The position numbers were made by a program, and so were the translations under genes. Below, piece after piece: positions 1 through 13,146 of a stretch of DNA of 64,000 nucleotides (position 1 is its first letter; each line of letters begins with the position of its first letter). The notes beneath the pieces were generated by a model. It was given only the letters and a program-made list of their open reading frames with translations. It was not told the origin of the DNA and did not search any database. Source of the DNA: Primulina eburnea (lineage: Eukaryota; Streptophyta; Magnoliopsida; Lamiales; Gesneriaceae); NCBI RefSeq assembly GCF_022965805.1, contig NC_133104.1, positions 45,180,682-45,244,681 of the forward strand, written 5' to 3'.

Positions 1-392
1 TAGAAAATATACATTTGACTGCTAAAAAATAGCTATAGCGATATAAATTTGATTTTTCCTGAGAAACAGCTATTCGCGAAATTTCCTGGCATAACTGGAT
101 GCATGGTGCAATGTGAATGCCTAATAGATTATGCCTTCTTTTATCTTTTTTAGATCACAGCACCTGCAACTAAATAGCGCAGACGAGTGGAGAAAACCAC
201 ATCACTTGAAGTTGGAAAGAAAAATCTATGAACAAATGTTGTGTACACAACCGGAGCTTTAGCGGCAACTGAACTCCTTGTCTCATAATTATGATGATCA
301 TCATCGGCTCTTTGCTCTGTCGATTAATTTTCACTTGTCAACTCAAAAAGGCAAACACTCAATTTAAAATATGTGCAGAAAATCTGTAAAGT
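1..392. other. Spacer downstream of HHL1
   Basis: No gene is visible here. The stretch lies immediately 3' of the minus-strand HHL1 stop codon, so its right part probably holds the HHL1 3' UTR. No repeat or RNA gene was recognised. Confidence 0.4.
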
Positions 393-1635
393 TCATTGTA
401 CTAACGTTGACTTTTCCTTGGTTTTTTCTTCAGTATCATCTTTTGATGTTTCTGCTTCTGAGTTTAAGAATGTCATCTTCCCGAATGACTCTTTGGCATC
501 CCCGAAAAAGTCCTTCACCTTATCCAGCACAGTTTTGAGCTCTTCCTGTGATGGGAGCTGGAAACATCGAAAGAAAATCAGATGCCATTGTCGAACTCGA
601 GTGGATTGTTTGCCAATAAGCAAAATCCAAAATCATACATTATCCTTACCTCAATTACATCATTTGCAGCTAGCGCAGCCCGCAGATTGTTATTTTCCTG
701 TATGTTAAAGTACAAAGTAGAAAATGAGCCTTGGATATTTATTAACAATATCAAATTCTGAAACTTAAAAACAGTAAGAAAGCAGAGGGTGAAAAAATTA
801 CAACAAGCTTGTAGCCATATTTAAACTCAGTAGCAGACCGCAAGACACGAAACTGTTTCATAGCCATCTTCTGCATTTCCTTTTCATCCTGTTTCAATGT
901 AAGATGCAAATATATAATGGGATTGCAATGAACCAGATACGAAATTACACTAATAAGGAACTCACTTTATAAACAACAGCTGCAAGATTTCTAGTTAGCG
1001 TATCTTTGTAAATATATTTTCCCAGAAAATTGTCTTTTGCAGCCACCATGATTTTCGCAGTCGTCCCCCCTGTCACGATATTAAGAGGGTACCAAAGGTA
1101 AACCTGAGCAAGAAGAAAAACAAGCCAACAGTCATAGACTCATAGTTAGGACATCATAATCTTCAGAAACAGAAAGCCTTTCTTACATCATGAAAGGTCA
1201 CCAATTTCAAATAAATGCATCAGAAAAGGGACAAAGAAACAGACTTTAGAAGATCTTGGTGGGAACAGGTACGGGGATCGATGAATTAATATATAAAGCT
1301 TGAACTTTTTCTGCATTCCACCAAATCAAAGTTTTGTCAAACAGCAAAAAATACAGAGTCAAAAAACTAACATTAGCCATGCGAATAAATATCACAAATT
1401 TTGGGTTGCCATCATCTTCAAGCTTTGGCAATGGAGGAGGTGCCTGCCGCTGGTACTGCCTCGCCGCCATTCCTTTCTTGCTTTTAGCTTCAACCACCAT
1501 CGGAAGTTTTAGCTTTTGCTGGCATGGCTTAAGGGTTCTGCTCGTAGAAAACAGGGAGTGCCTGATAAGTGAATCTTCACACCTGGTTCTTCCATTGGAG
1601 GATAAGGGTAGCCTCACCAATTGATTCAAAGACAT
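393..1635 (-). CDS. HHL1: HHL1, chloroplast photosystem II protection protein
   Basis: Five coding exons on the minus strand (1372-1635, 966-1103, 802-888, 650-697, 393-557) join in phase to 233 residues. Exon 1 gives a serine/arginine-rich transit peptide followed by the family block KKGMAARQYQR and a proline-rich turn, then GNPKFVIFIRMAN. Exon 2 supplies VYLWYPLNIVTGG, a likely membrane-contacting segment, and exons 3-5 supply KQFRVLR, RAALAANDVIE and the acidic tail with KVKDFFGDAKESFGK. This order matches Arabidopsis HHL1 (At1g67700), a thylakoid protein that works with LQY1 in repair of photosystem II under high light. All introns have GT-AG ends. The start used is the methionine of MSLNQL; Arabidopsis has a few more residues upstream. 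Identity comes from remembered family sequence, and the gene looks intact. Confidence 0.92.
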
Positions 1636-2951
1636 GCCTAACCTGTGAAAGTTTCACTGCGAGGTGGGAGGGTGGGCTTTGGCTGAATCTTATCCGCATT
1701 TTTTCTTTTTAAATATCATAATATAATATGTTATGTGATTTGTTATACAATATACTTTTTCCCTCGTCTATTCTTTCAATAGGTACAAAAGTGGACTGGG
1801 GGATCTATTTCATTGGATGATAACAGTGACTCATGGATAGAGTTCTAATGGTTTGTAATGATTTGTTGGAATATTTCGAATGCAAGAAATCTTGATGTGT
1901 TCCAAGGGAAAAACCAATATTGTATTGAAGTGTTTGTCAGAACAAAAAAAAATGAGTGACTTATATCACGTATCAGCGCTTAATATTGAGTTAAAACAAG
2001 ATAACATTCAACATTGGTAATCATCGTCTCCATGAATAATCAAAGCGAATGTTGATGCATTTGTTATTACTAATTTGGATTACTTTGGAGTGAGAGTTGT
2101 GGGAAGGGATAGTTGTGGAGCAGTGATATTTGCTGAATGATAGACTCTTCAAGACGGTTTATTTGTTATAATTTTAGATAATAAAATATTGATTATCACT
2201 TGACTTTTTAAAACTCTAAGAAAATTTATTTTGAATACTAGTATACATGTAAAAATCTTAATTGAATACATATAGACTTTTAAAATATACAAAAGTCATT
2301 AAAAGTCAACAAATCTCCTATATTTAAACTAAAAATAATTGAAAAACGAACTTAACTCTAGCTATTGTGTTAAATCTTTCGAATTTTGATGGAACCTTTC
2401 ATTAGCTACTCATAAATAGCTTGATTTATTTGTACCCTTACTTTCATGTTATATCACCTATATTTGTCTGTTATTTATTTAGCACCAGATTGCAGATGTT
2501 TAATAAAATATATAAATATTATGTGATGCATAATATACTTTAATCTATTTAATTATTTGTTTACTATTTTTAAATGATAGAGATTTTCAAATATTTGATT
2601 TAGTTATGATTTTTTTTACCTTTTAGTGATATGTGTGAAGAGTTGTTGAGAAAAATATTGAAAAAACATGTTTGAGAGAGATATGAGAAATTACAAATAA
2701 ATCCATGGACTGAAATTTGCAATAACGATTAATGATTAACCATCGAATGTCCATTTCCAGATTATGATAAAAGTTTAGCAACTGCCAAATCTTTGCTGAT
2801 ACACAAAATAAAAGAGACCATTGCACATCATCGAAAGTTTCCTTTCTCCTCCAACATAACAACCGATCAAGGAATCTACCCAACGGAACAGGGAAAAAAT
2901 CATATTGTACACTCCATCTAGAATGAAATAAAATCGAGTGAAAAGATTTCC
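1636..2951. other. Spacer between HHL1 and LOX6
   Basis: AT-rich spacer holding the HHL1 promoter (left) and the LOX6 3' region (right). An 86-codon minus-strand frame at 2623-2883 has no family resemblance and is probably LOX6 3' flank. No mobile element was recognised. Confidence 0.4.
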
Positions 2952-5900
2952 TTAGATGGAAATGCTGTTAGGAATACCTCGACCAGTTACTCCTGGAGTT
3001 GAAGAAGGCAAAAACAACTCGTATGGGGGAACACCAGCACCACATCTGTTCTTCAAATTTACGTTCTTGTTTCTTTGATGGATAATCCTTTCAATCTCCC
3101 CTAGTTTCACATGGAATGCTTCAAAAAGTTTTTGAACTTCAGGATCAATATGAGGGAGGCTGTGAATATGGTGCAACTCATTGATGTACTCTTCGTCTGG
3201 AGAATGAGTTGATAATGTGTCCTGTACTGCCATAACTTTAGTTGCCTGAAGTTGAGTTGGCAATGAGGTCATGAACGTATATTCAGGATCTTTCAGGAAT
3301 TTTTCATACTCAGAATCGCCTACTTGAGGGATAAGTTTTCGCATGAGTGTGGGACGGTTAGGAGGGTACCCTCCGAATGGATATTGTCCAAAGTTTACTG
3401 CTGCATGCTGACCAGAAGCAGTCCAAATCATGGTTGAAAGTATCCCCGAAAGATCATCTTGAGTGATTAGATTTGGCCACCAGGGCTCGGTTTTTTTATT
3501 GGGGTGTCCCTCGTTCTTGATCTCATCCCACCATGCTTGAAGCTCGATGTCAGATGTGATAGAATTTGGCTCAGAATAGTAGTGTTCAACGTAAGATTCC
3601 ACCATTTCTTTAATGGCAGACCAAATAAGGAGTCCATCGGCTGCGTAAGGATAGTCTTCAATAACAAGTTTGACACCACCAGGTACTGATGGATCCTCAA
3701 CAGCCATACCCCTTCAAAAATTTCGACAAACTTTAAATTTCAAAGGCGTTTTCTCTATCATATAATTATAAATCAAAACAAATATTGTATAATTAATTGG
3801 GGAGTGTCATTCCGCCACAAAAATTGTTTCTCACACTCCACTTTTATTATTTATTATTGTCTTGACTTATTAATTATCCCCCACAACTTGATTATTCATC
3901 GTCTTTTATTAGACATTTTCATAATGCTGTTACCTATTGACTTTTCCTATTCCATATTCTTCCCATTTTCTCTCTCTTGTTTTGCAACACTATACAATGA
4001 AAAATTATAGCATCCAAAATTTGGAGATTATTTTGAACAGATACGAAGAAAGTTTTACCTTCCAAGTAAATCTGCTGGTAATGATTCCATGTCAAACCGC
4101 CACAAACTCTTATAGGCGGCTGAGCTTATTTCCATGGCATATTTTCCAGGGCTGAAACAAGCTTCAATTACTCCACCCCCATTTATTAAATTTTGCCTCG
4201 CAAGGGCGTTTATTTCCATGGTGTATCGCATATGGGGATGAAGCAATTTATACACTGGATGCATTGAGCTAAGCTGCCTATGGGTAGCGATTATATAAGG
4301 TTCCACACAAGCGTGAGTCTTCAGCCTGAAAAAATCTCATTCCAGTATAAAAGAACTCCCCCAAGTTAATTGATATGTCAAAAAGAAGTAAAGTTTTGTG
4401 TATAGTCTAGAGATCCAAAAGAATCTTATATTCAAACGATCATGAAAATACCAGTCTTACCAGTGATAAACTAGTTGATGGACTCCTGCATCATTTGAAC
4501 AAACATGTGCTTTGGCTAGCTTCCAAATCCAGTGAGTAGTAGCATCGTGTCCGTGAGTAAAAACATACTTGTTCCTCGGCGATGAAGCTGTAGGAGGAAG
4601 TGAAAGCTCGATGACAATTGGATTGAGAATGCCATCGGGGGTATAGTAGAATACTGTTCTCGACGCGTAAGCTTTTCTATCTGGTAACGAGTTTATCTTC
4701 TCTATGAATGGCAAGAGCAAATCATGATAATCAAGTATAAACAGTTTCTTGTTCTTGATAGCCTGCATTAGAGAAAAAGGGAGCAACGGGCCAAAAAGTG
4801 AAGACGAGCTAAAGAATTGGGAAAAATAAGAACAATACTATATTCCATTTTGATGAGCAATTACCCTGGACATTTACTCAGCCACCAACAATTGTAGAAA
4901 AAAGTGTTTATCACTATCCCACCATTTATAGATGGATAAATGGCGGCAACCCAAACATTTTTTTAAAATTACAGTGATCTAAACACTGCAGTTCAATCTC
5001 TATACATCATAGGTAGTCAGATAGGCCAATGAGAGAGTCATTGCTCCTAAAAAACTACAACCAACACCACTCATTTTGTAGTTTGGTGAAATTTCTTATT
5101 ACAACTGCTACTGAAACTTTGTGAGCGGTCCTGAATGGTAAAGTTTTACTAAAATAAAACGTTTAAAGCAAATCACAGTACTGTAATTTGTTCTTGAACA
5201 GTTGAGTGTAGGCAATGTCACCAAAAACTTGATAAGTGGAAATTTTTACCTCTCCTAAGGAGATGCCACGAAGCTCTCTCTCTATCAATTCCTTGGTGAT
5301 GGCGGACTCTGGCTGGCCGTATGTTGCAGAATCTAGTTTACTCAGAATTGGAAGTTCCTGCGAAAAATGACTTCCCTTTAACAACTCTCCTTCAGTACTT
5401 TGTTATCAAGTAAAATCAGGTGTCAACTAAAAAATCTACCTTTAACAACTCAATAGTAACAGGGTTCACCCCAGCTAAAGCCTGGCGAGCGAACTCCATA
5501 TCACGCAGCCACGAAAATCTGTCTCCTGCACAAAAGAAACTCTTCTCAAGCTTAAAATTCAAGTAAATTTACACAAACAGACTTTTGAACTCTTCAAAAT
5601 CTACCGAAAATAATAAATTATGTTAAGTATCAAGTGATTACGTTTTATAATGGCTGGTATATCATACTTTAGTAGCTTGTCACCAACAGTGAACATTTGA
5701 TTCATTACATTGTTCAAGAGCTTATTCTTTTTTCCTTGCAACTCCTCTTCATCTTTCAAGACAACACCATCAAAATACAGCTTATCTAACTCAGAAAAGT
5801 TGGTAAAAGGGACATCCGAACTTGATAATGTAGCAGCAATTAATGGTATCAGGTTGTGGAACAGAGCCTTCAACCTTCCAGCCGAAAATGTGTTCTGCTT

Positions 5901-7867
5901 AATCTCCTCAAATGTTTCATCTCGAGGCACATAAACTGGATGTGGTTTTTCAATTCTTTTCTCAGTGTAAGGATCTGATTAGAATCCATAAAAACAATTT
6001 TAGAATGCTAAATCACTGGTCTTGGTAAAGAAAAAAAAAGAGAAAAAACAGAGAAATAGAGGACCTGAGTACCTGTTTTAGTTGGTTTTCTACCGGTTCG
6101 ACATCGCGTGGGATAAGGCCATTCTTTTGTACCGAACACAGGCCTAACTAAATCTTTACTCTTATCAGGATTTCCCAAATCATTGTAAATATCATAATCA
6201 TAAATTCGCTCATGAAGCTTCCTCTCTTGTTTCTTGTTCCCACGAAGACTTATTAAGTCTTCACATCGAAGATCCCTAATGCCAGCTGGGGTATGAGATG
6301 GCAGATATGCCTATTGCAGTAAAAAAAAAAGAAGGCATCAAAACAGATGGATCTTGATAGCAACGGAGCATGTTTTTCAAGTACTCGTCATGTATTTGAG
6401 ATTTGCTTCTTACCTGATTCTTGAATATAATCCTGCTCTGAGGATTATCTTTTCTTGAATGGATCCATGTGTCAGAGTGGAAGAATATGGGACCGTTGCT
6501 GAATCCATGAACCAAAATTTCCATCAAGAAGAACTCTTTGTCATGGAGATTTGTAACAAGAATAGCTCCAGGATCTACCGAAATCACGTGGAACTGACAA
6601 ATCAGCACCATACTCGACAACATAGGGACTGTCTGATAGCTTTGGCAACCAACCCCTTACAAAAGACTCGACACTCTTTCTTGATTTGGTAACTGATAAA
6701 AAATGTGATTTGAGATGATTGAAGGAAAAACCGAAAAAAAAAACACCCAAAAAAATTCATCAGTTAAACAAGTTGAAATAAAGCTAGCACTTCTTGTTAA
6801 ATTGCAAACCACCATGATTCAACAGTTTTCATTTATCAAAATGTAGATGAATGAAGAAAAAGAATGGCATGGAGAAGAAGATGAGGTTCATGGCCAAGGG
6901 TGTTCCCAAAAAAAGGAGTAAAACGTGCGCTCCTCAATGAAATAATTTCTAACATTGTGTCTGATTTTTCTCGACAAACCCACCTATGGTACCATGGGAG
7001 GATGGGGTTATCCATAAATGAAAGATTCTAGCAAGGTTCCATCGGTACTTGATACTAGGATTCCTCGACACTTTATCAAATTTCAAGATAAGTTTGATCC
7101 ATTTCTATATGAGAATAAATATATCAATAATGCATGAACTTCCCCTTTAAGTCGAGTGGTAGTTGCAGTAGGCTGAAATAAACTTTTACTTCCAGCTCCT
7201 CTATAATGCTAATCATATAATTCCATGGATAAGATCTTTGCATCAATATAATCAAATTTGTCAAATCCCAACATCATTCATATAATTCTAAGGGAAAAGA
7301 ACATAATACACTGCGCAGTGTAGACAGACCAAATCATGGAGTCATCCTAGATAAGTACCTAAAACACCCAAAACCATTATTTTTCACCAAAAATCAATGA
7401 AAAAATAAATCACTGATAATCTTGAACTACAAACAAAATGGTGGGCAAAACTATGATAAAAATAAATAAGTCGACCAAAACTGACCAGGATCAGTATCCA
7501 CGCTGACGAGCTGAATTGAGATTCCTCTGCCTATCCCATTCATTAAAGATTCCCACTGATTTTCTATTTTATCAGTCAACTTCTCTTTCATCTTCTTCCT
7601 TATTCTAATCACTGCCCTCAAATTTATTCCTTCACTGCTTGAAGAAGAAGCCAAAGACCCATTATTCTCCAAAAGCTTTTCTGTTGTTTCCACACGAGAC
7701 TTAGACTTGCTATCTCCACTGCTGATCACAGCCCTAACAGGCCCAAGAATCACCTTTGGCCGGGACCCAGAAAAGATATAGACTTTCCCAGCTGGTCTCC
7801 TGGCGCCGGGATCGATTCCGAGTCGCCAGAGATTAAATGATTGTGCTTGCACGTGAGCTTTCAACAT
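2952..7867 (-). CDS. LOX6: LOX6-type chloroplast 13-lipoxygenase (frame broken by one base)
   Basis: Linoleate 13S-lipoxygenase adds oxygen to linolenic acid in plastids, the first step towards jasmonate. Nine exons: 7486-7867, 6414-6692, 6073-6310, 5642-5974, 5440-5525, 5250-5357, 4461-4762, 4059-4325, 2952-3711. Discounting one extra base, they join in phase to 917 residues, the length I recall for Arabidopsis LOX6 (At1g67560). Visible parts are a transit peptide, a PLAT/LH2 domain (about 90-215) and the lipoxygenase domain. Iron ligands are present: two His in GVHQLVYHW (about 570 and 575), His and Asn in [12 protein letters not shown] (about 767 and 771), and the terminal Ile of NSISI. 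The ATG at 7867 is favoured over an in-frame one at 7987 because a TATA box lies between them. Near 6571-6577 an extra base shifts exon 2 between VPRDFGR and PGAILVTNL. Unless this is a sequence error, the product stops early in the PLAT domain. Confidence 0.9.
6568..6580 (-). other. Single-base insertion in LOX6 exon 2
   Basis: On the minus strand the frame reads ...VPRDFGR up to here and then continues as [15 protein letters not shown] only one base over. There is no room for an intron. The sequence reads GGTAGATCCTGGAGC where GGTAGACCTGGAGC would keep the conserved frame. This is direct sequence evidence for a one-base gain relative to the family. Confidence 0.8.
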
Positions 7868-8446
7868 CTCTGCTTTTTCAAAGGGTTTTCCACGAGTAAA
7901 TTCAAAATTAGAAAGAACCAGTTGGCAAGATTGCTGGTGGAAATATTTATAGTAGAGTGAGCTTGTATGTATTTTAATAATAAACAAGGAGTGGTGTGAT
8001 GTACTATAATATTACTGTGATCTTGATCTGGATCTGGATCTTGAAGATAGCGAACAATTGTTTTGGTATCAGTTTATGTAAAATCAATTGTGATCAGACT
8101 CCGTCGGCAACAAAGGTACGAGAATGCTATCCATACTACCTTTTGAGATATTACTGCTGGAATAACTATGGATGATTATAATATATTATTGAGTTGCATG
8201 ACTTTTGATAGTAACCCTGTCACTCGTGGTTTCGTCAATAATAATGTCATTTCCACTTGACTAATATAGTCCGCCGATCTTAACAATATTTGGATCTGAG
8301 TCTAACTTTTAAAAATATGTCTCTGAATCATAATGTGTGTTCATATTTGTTTTAGTTCAATAACAATTTTTCAAATTAAATCAATACGTTAAAGACAATT
8401 TTAAAAACTAAAAGAGTAAAAATATCAAATATGTCCAAAATGATCA
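7868..8446. other. LOX6 promoter region
   Basis: Non-coding sequence upstream of LOX6. It contains the TATA box, a short run of GATCTT/GATCTG hexamers near 8020-8044 and otherwise AT-rich DNA. No further gene is visible. Confidence 0.4.
7941..7952 (-). promoter_or_regulatory. TATA box of LOX6
   Basis: The minus strand reads CTATAAATATTT about 75-85 bases before the ATG at 7867. This spacing suits a plant TATA box with a short leader, and it argues against translation from the upstream in-frame ATG at 7987. Confidence 0.6.
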
Positions 8447-8770
8447 CTAAAAAACAACCCGTCTAATAGTTTTAGAGCTAAAAATACTAATCAAGTCTGT
8501 ATAATCAATTTGTTCAGTAATTTCTTTCTCAATCGATAACATAACCAATCCATTCAATCTTTCTTGTGACATGGTTGATCGGAGAAAAGTTTTGATGAGC
8601 TTTATCTTTGAAAAACTTCGCTCTGTACTTACTACTGTGACCGGGACAGTCAACAAGATTTTATAAGCAATATGAGCATTTGAAAGCCGGATAAGCATTA
8701 TATCCACCAAAATTTCAGTCAAAAAGCGTAGATTATAGATACCACATAAAGCCCGAAGAAAGTAAAAAAC
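8447..8770 (-). pseudogene. hAT transposase C-terminal fragment
   Basis: A minus-strand reading frame contains TVVSTERSFSKIKLIKTFLRS followed by MSQERLNGLVMLSIEKE. This is the signature of the C-terminal dimerisation domain of plant hAT transposases, in the group often annotated as zinc-finger MYM-type proteins. The open frame covers roughly the last hundred residues only; upstream sequence on the minus strand shows no continuation of the transposase. I therefore call it a truncated remnant. It lies about 0.6 kb upstream of the LOX6 start. Terminal inverted repeats and a target duplication were not found. Confidence 0.75.
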
Positions 8771-9219
8771 TACAATAAAAAATTAGAAGTCCGAACAAAC
8801 CAAATACAAGAAAATAGACTTACAGCTCCTCAAGAGTCTTTTAATCAAACCTAGAGACGACGCAACGACTGGAGTCGATTAAGGCTTGTCTGCAAATGAA
8901 TATTGGGAAAAATTGGGGAATAAATCGATAACAGACTAAGCAAGTTTCGTTTAATAAATACTTGGTTTGGGCTATCTAATAACTTGTATTATATATAATA
9001 ATTTTTTTAAAAAAAATTTTAGGGCCCTTAGTGTACTGTCTAACTCAACCATTCTGCTAAGCATCTTAAGATAACTCAGGAGGAATCAAGATATTAGCTT
9101 GTATTATGTGAGCAGAACATATTAGATGTTAGACTGATTTGGCAAAAATCTCTGAAGAAAACAAAAATTTATCTCCAAGTTTATTCTTAGAGTTTTCAGC
9201 AAAGATATAATAAATATCA

Positions 9220-9275
9220 GTTGGTTACCCTTTTTCAGCTACAATCCGTTGGTTACCCTTTTTCAGCTACAATCC
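9220..9275. repeat. 28-bp tandem duplication
   Basis: The unit starting GTTGGTTACCCTTTTTCAGC occupies 9220-9247 and again 9248-9275 with no difference. Confidence 0.9.
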
Positions 9276-9757
9276 ATTGAATTTATATGAACTATTGTTA
9301 TATTTGAAAACATGTCAAGGACACATGACGCTTTCTGCTTGATTTTCCGCTACCCAATACATCTGTGAGTGTCGTATATATTTATTAACGTTGAAAATCA
9401 ACACCTATAAAAGAGGATGCTTCAAGAAATGGAGAGGCTACTGTTACATTGCTATTTGCAAGAAAAAAACAATATGAAATTTTATTGTTGCCAATAAGCC
9501 ACATAGGTTTTTTTTTTTTTTTTTAGAAAAAAAGACAATTGTTTCTCGTCTCATATTAAACTTGTTTATATATATTTTGTGGTAGAATAATTCATGAACA
9601 TATAATTTATTTTATTTTAAGTTTCTCATTATATAAAAGTTATTTTCCCCTGAATTTTGATATTTGAATTTTAATATAGAAAAAAATTGATAAGATAGCT
9701 GGCATAGGAAAGTAACACATAGAATAATCATGAACAATTTTTAAAAAAACAAAACAT

Positions 9758-9758
9758 A

Positions 9759-9790
<32 letters not shown>
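9758..9790. repeat. AGAT microsatellite
   Basis: About seven consecutive tetranucleotide units (ATAG/GATA) in AT-rich intergenic DNA. Confidence 0.95.
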
Positions 9791-11239
9791 GATCACACAC
9801 GATAACACATAAAATAACTACAAAATCAGTGTACAAAAAAAAAAAAAAGATAACTCACATAATACAATAACACGAGTATATGGATATCTCATTTAAATAA
9901 CACAACATAGATAGTTTGTGATCTCTCATAGACAACTTAACATGACACAGAGAGGAAAAACGAAAAAAGATAAAAGAGAAGAAAATAAATATTAAATGTA
10001 TCATCGTATTCAGTATAAAACTTGCAATCTGCACATGACAACGAAGAGCACCGCATAGCATAAACAACGACAAAAAAACGAAAAATAACACAACTACAAA
10101 AATAAATCCAAACACATAAAATAAAAGCAGACATTGAAAAATAGAAAGACATAGATTTACAATACACGAAATAATAAAACATCAATAAAAATACAATTTT
10201 CATTGGAATTAGTCTGTTTAATGCTACAATAATGATCGAAATGAAATCATGAAACGTGAGAAGGTTTGGAGCCCTGCATAATGTTTTGAAAACTTATGAT
10301 ACTCAAATATAAAAATGATCATTTTTAGTGTCAAATATATATAGATGAAAATTTTAAATCTCGTGAATCTTGAAACCATAAAACTAATTTTTTTGGAATA
10401 AAGTATTTAGTAATGTTTACCTTTCTATCTTCTACGTATAGTTTTCAAAGATTTCAATTATTTGAAACGGAGAACACTTAAATAATCTCTAACAATTACT
10501 AACTTAAAACAAAAAATTACAACTGCTATATATAACATATACAATAAATCAATCTTAAAACTAATAATAATATAAAAAATAAACATAATAGATCAAGGGT
10601 AGATTTCCTTTAAATCTCTAAATTCAAACTCAGATTTGCAAGTAGTCTCTATCAGAAAAATGCTTGTCTGGACTAACTGATCAAAAAAATAATGTTTTTG
10701 CACTTTCTGAGCCCACATGTGTTTTCACGGGTGAAAATTGATACAAAATATTAAAAATATGATACAAATATATGATATTTGAGTACTAAATGGTTTATAT
10801 ATGATATAAAAGAAAAGATTTTGAGTATAAATTTTGAACAACTTTATTATTATCAAAACATGCAATAAATGTTTGATTTCTCAAAAATAATATATTAGTA
10901 GCAAATCTAAAACAATTGATACTCAATATCATATAAATGTACTTGTACCAATTTTCATCCAAAAAAGACATATGCGTCATTAATATCAATACTTGCATAC
11001 ATGTTTGAGTACTCAAATTATATATTAATATCATATTTAAATCAAGCGATGCTCAAAAATCATATATTAGTACACATTTTCAATGTTTTGTGTCGACTTT
11101 CATCCGAGAAAAAACATGTAGTTATGGGAGTGCATAAACATTTTTTATCGATTAGAGAGTGCAAATATATATATTTTTCTGAAAGGACTTAATGTAAAAT
11201 TAATTTTGAATTTGGGTATTTAAAAGAAATTTACCCATA

Positions 11240-11960
11240 AATCAAATTTATAAATTAACCATTTAAACAAAAAATTAACAGACACAATAAATCAAAAAAA
11301 AAAATTAAACATCAATTTAAGACAACAAATTAAGCACAAAGACAATTTGGACAATACACAAATTAAATCATAAATAAATAAACATTTGAAAGGCGATGTA
11401 AGATTAACAATAAATTATACACAAAATAAACACAATAATTAAAAGTAATAATAATCTAAAAAATAAACAAGATATATCAAACTTAAAACTAAGAATAATA
11501 TAAAAATAAACACAATAAATTACACTTAAACACAAATTCAACATACACTATAAATCAGATTAAGCACCAATTTAAGACAATAAATTAAACACAAAGACAG
11601 TTTAAACAAGACACAGTTAAACTCAAATATACATGCATGCACTTAATTACACATCCACGTTAACGACTATGTTTATTTGTACAACTTAGAGGGTAATTTT
11701 ATAAAATCACAATTGAAACTCATAAATAAATCACGATTTAAAGGCAATATTACAATAATAAATCAAACACAAAATAAACACAATAAATCAAACTTAATAA
11801 TAATAATAATAATATAAAAAAAATAAACACAATAAATCAAACATAATAAACTAATACTTAAATACAAATTTAATGTACACATGCAATAGCTCAAACACAA
11901 ATTAAATACAATTTTAAGATAATAATAAAGCATAATAACAAATTGGATTATACACAATTC
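11240..11960. repeat. Degenerate A-rich repeat tract
   Basis: Variations of AATAAACACAATAAATCAAA and CACAAATTAAACACAA recur many times over about 700 bases, including an AAT trinucleotide run near 11797-11815. Units are irregular in length. It reads as decayed minisatellite or low-complexity DNA rather than as a clean satellite. Confidence 0.6.
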
Positions 11961-12929
11961 AACGTCTCACTATTTTTTAATTGAATATTAGATTGTTTTC
12001 ATTTAAAATTTCTGAAATTAATTAATAGTTAAATTAAATTAGAGATAATTCTTATTGTTTAGAAAAAGCTAAGAAAAATCATTTCCAAATAAGATATTAT
12101 TCATTCTACTTATATAACAAGAAGAACTAAACTAAATAAAACTACAAGTACGATGATTAACCTACGTTGTTATCAGCTAAAACGAATAGATAGATCGAGT
12201 TTTTCAGTTATTTCAATCTAAAAGAGTTTCTCCCTCAGCATGACTTCAACCAAATTGTTCGAACAAACAGAATACTTAAAGACTAGTCTATCAACATTAT
12301 TTGAATATAATAAAATGAAAACAATAAATATAATTAGATTTATATTTATAAAAAAGTATTACAAAAATAAAATCTTCGTAACTAAATTATTTTTTATATA
12401 ATAAAATGAAAGTAGTAAAAATAATTTTAGAATTATATTTATAAAAAAATTGCAAATGTAATTATAAATCTAACATATATTTTTTTGGCGTTTTTTTATT
12501 TATAATTTCCGTTGATTTTTAATGTCCCATCTACAAAACAATTTCAAATATAAAAAAATATTTACGATGAAACATGATAACAATTGTAAAATAAAAATAA
12601 TTAAGAATTAAGTTCATATATGTGAGGAGTTATATTTAGGATAATACCATGATTGTATGCCTAAAGTTTCGTTTTTCAAAAGATGTCGTAATATCTAAAG
12701 TGTTCCATATTTCAAAAGTTGTCGTAATATTAATATTGATAGTATTAATACGACAAAACATGAATAATTAGATTAAGGGTTAAAGGTAACTTGAACTCGA
12801 CCAGACGGACGACGTATTGAATAAACTTTCATTTTTAAAAATAATAATATTCAAATATATATTATTTTTTTAAAAAAATATTTAACTGATGTTATTTTGC
12901 TAACTCTTTATAGGCGATCACTCGGGGTC

Positions 12930-13146
12930 GATGCAGGAAGCCCAAGTGTTTTGTAATCGTGGCTGACACGCGCACATTTGATCATCACATAACATCATTC
13001 TTCACCGTTGGATCCCCATTACTCATCGAACTATTCGCATCGTGACAGTAGGATTGCCTCACAAGTACGCACCTTGTCCCCTTGAGACTCGAACTTAATT
13101 ATCTGCCCAGCCCCATCTCCGATCGGTCAACCATTCATGCGTCATG
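12930..13146 (+). other. Likely 5' exon of NDUFV1 with start codon
   Basis: This stretch is less AT-rich than its surroundings and ends in CATG|GTATGT, a good splice donor. The ATG at 13144-13146 is the last triplet of the exon. Joined to the acceptor at 14523 it reads [18 protein letters not shown], resembling complex I 51 kDa presequences. A second ATG at 13137 is in a different frame and leads into the long frame of the protein body. The 5' limit is a guess. Confidence 0.55.

Larger units (their letters stand above)
8771..12900. other. AT-rich intergenic region without genes
   Basis: About 4 kb with no convincing coding frame. It contains a 28-bp tandem duplication (9220-9275), a poly-T run (about 9510-9524), an AGAT microsatellite (about 9760-9789) and a long stretch of degenerate A-rich repeats (11240-11960). 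The short minus-strand frames near 9855-10203 are hydrophobic only because of base composition. Confidence 0.5.

Noticed and set aside
2623..2883. 86-codon minus-strand ORF next to LOX6
   Set aside because: No recognisable domain; it lies in the LOX6 3' flank.
9855..10203. Overlapping minus-strand hydrophobic ORFs
   Set aside because: Phe/Ile/Tyr-rich composition follows from AT-rich DNA; there is no start context, family motif or splice support.
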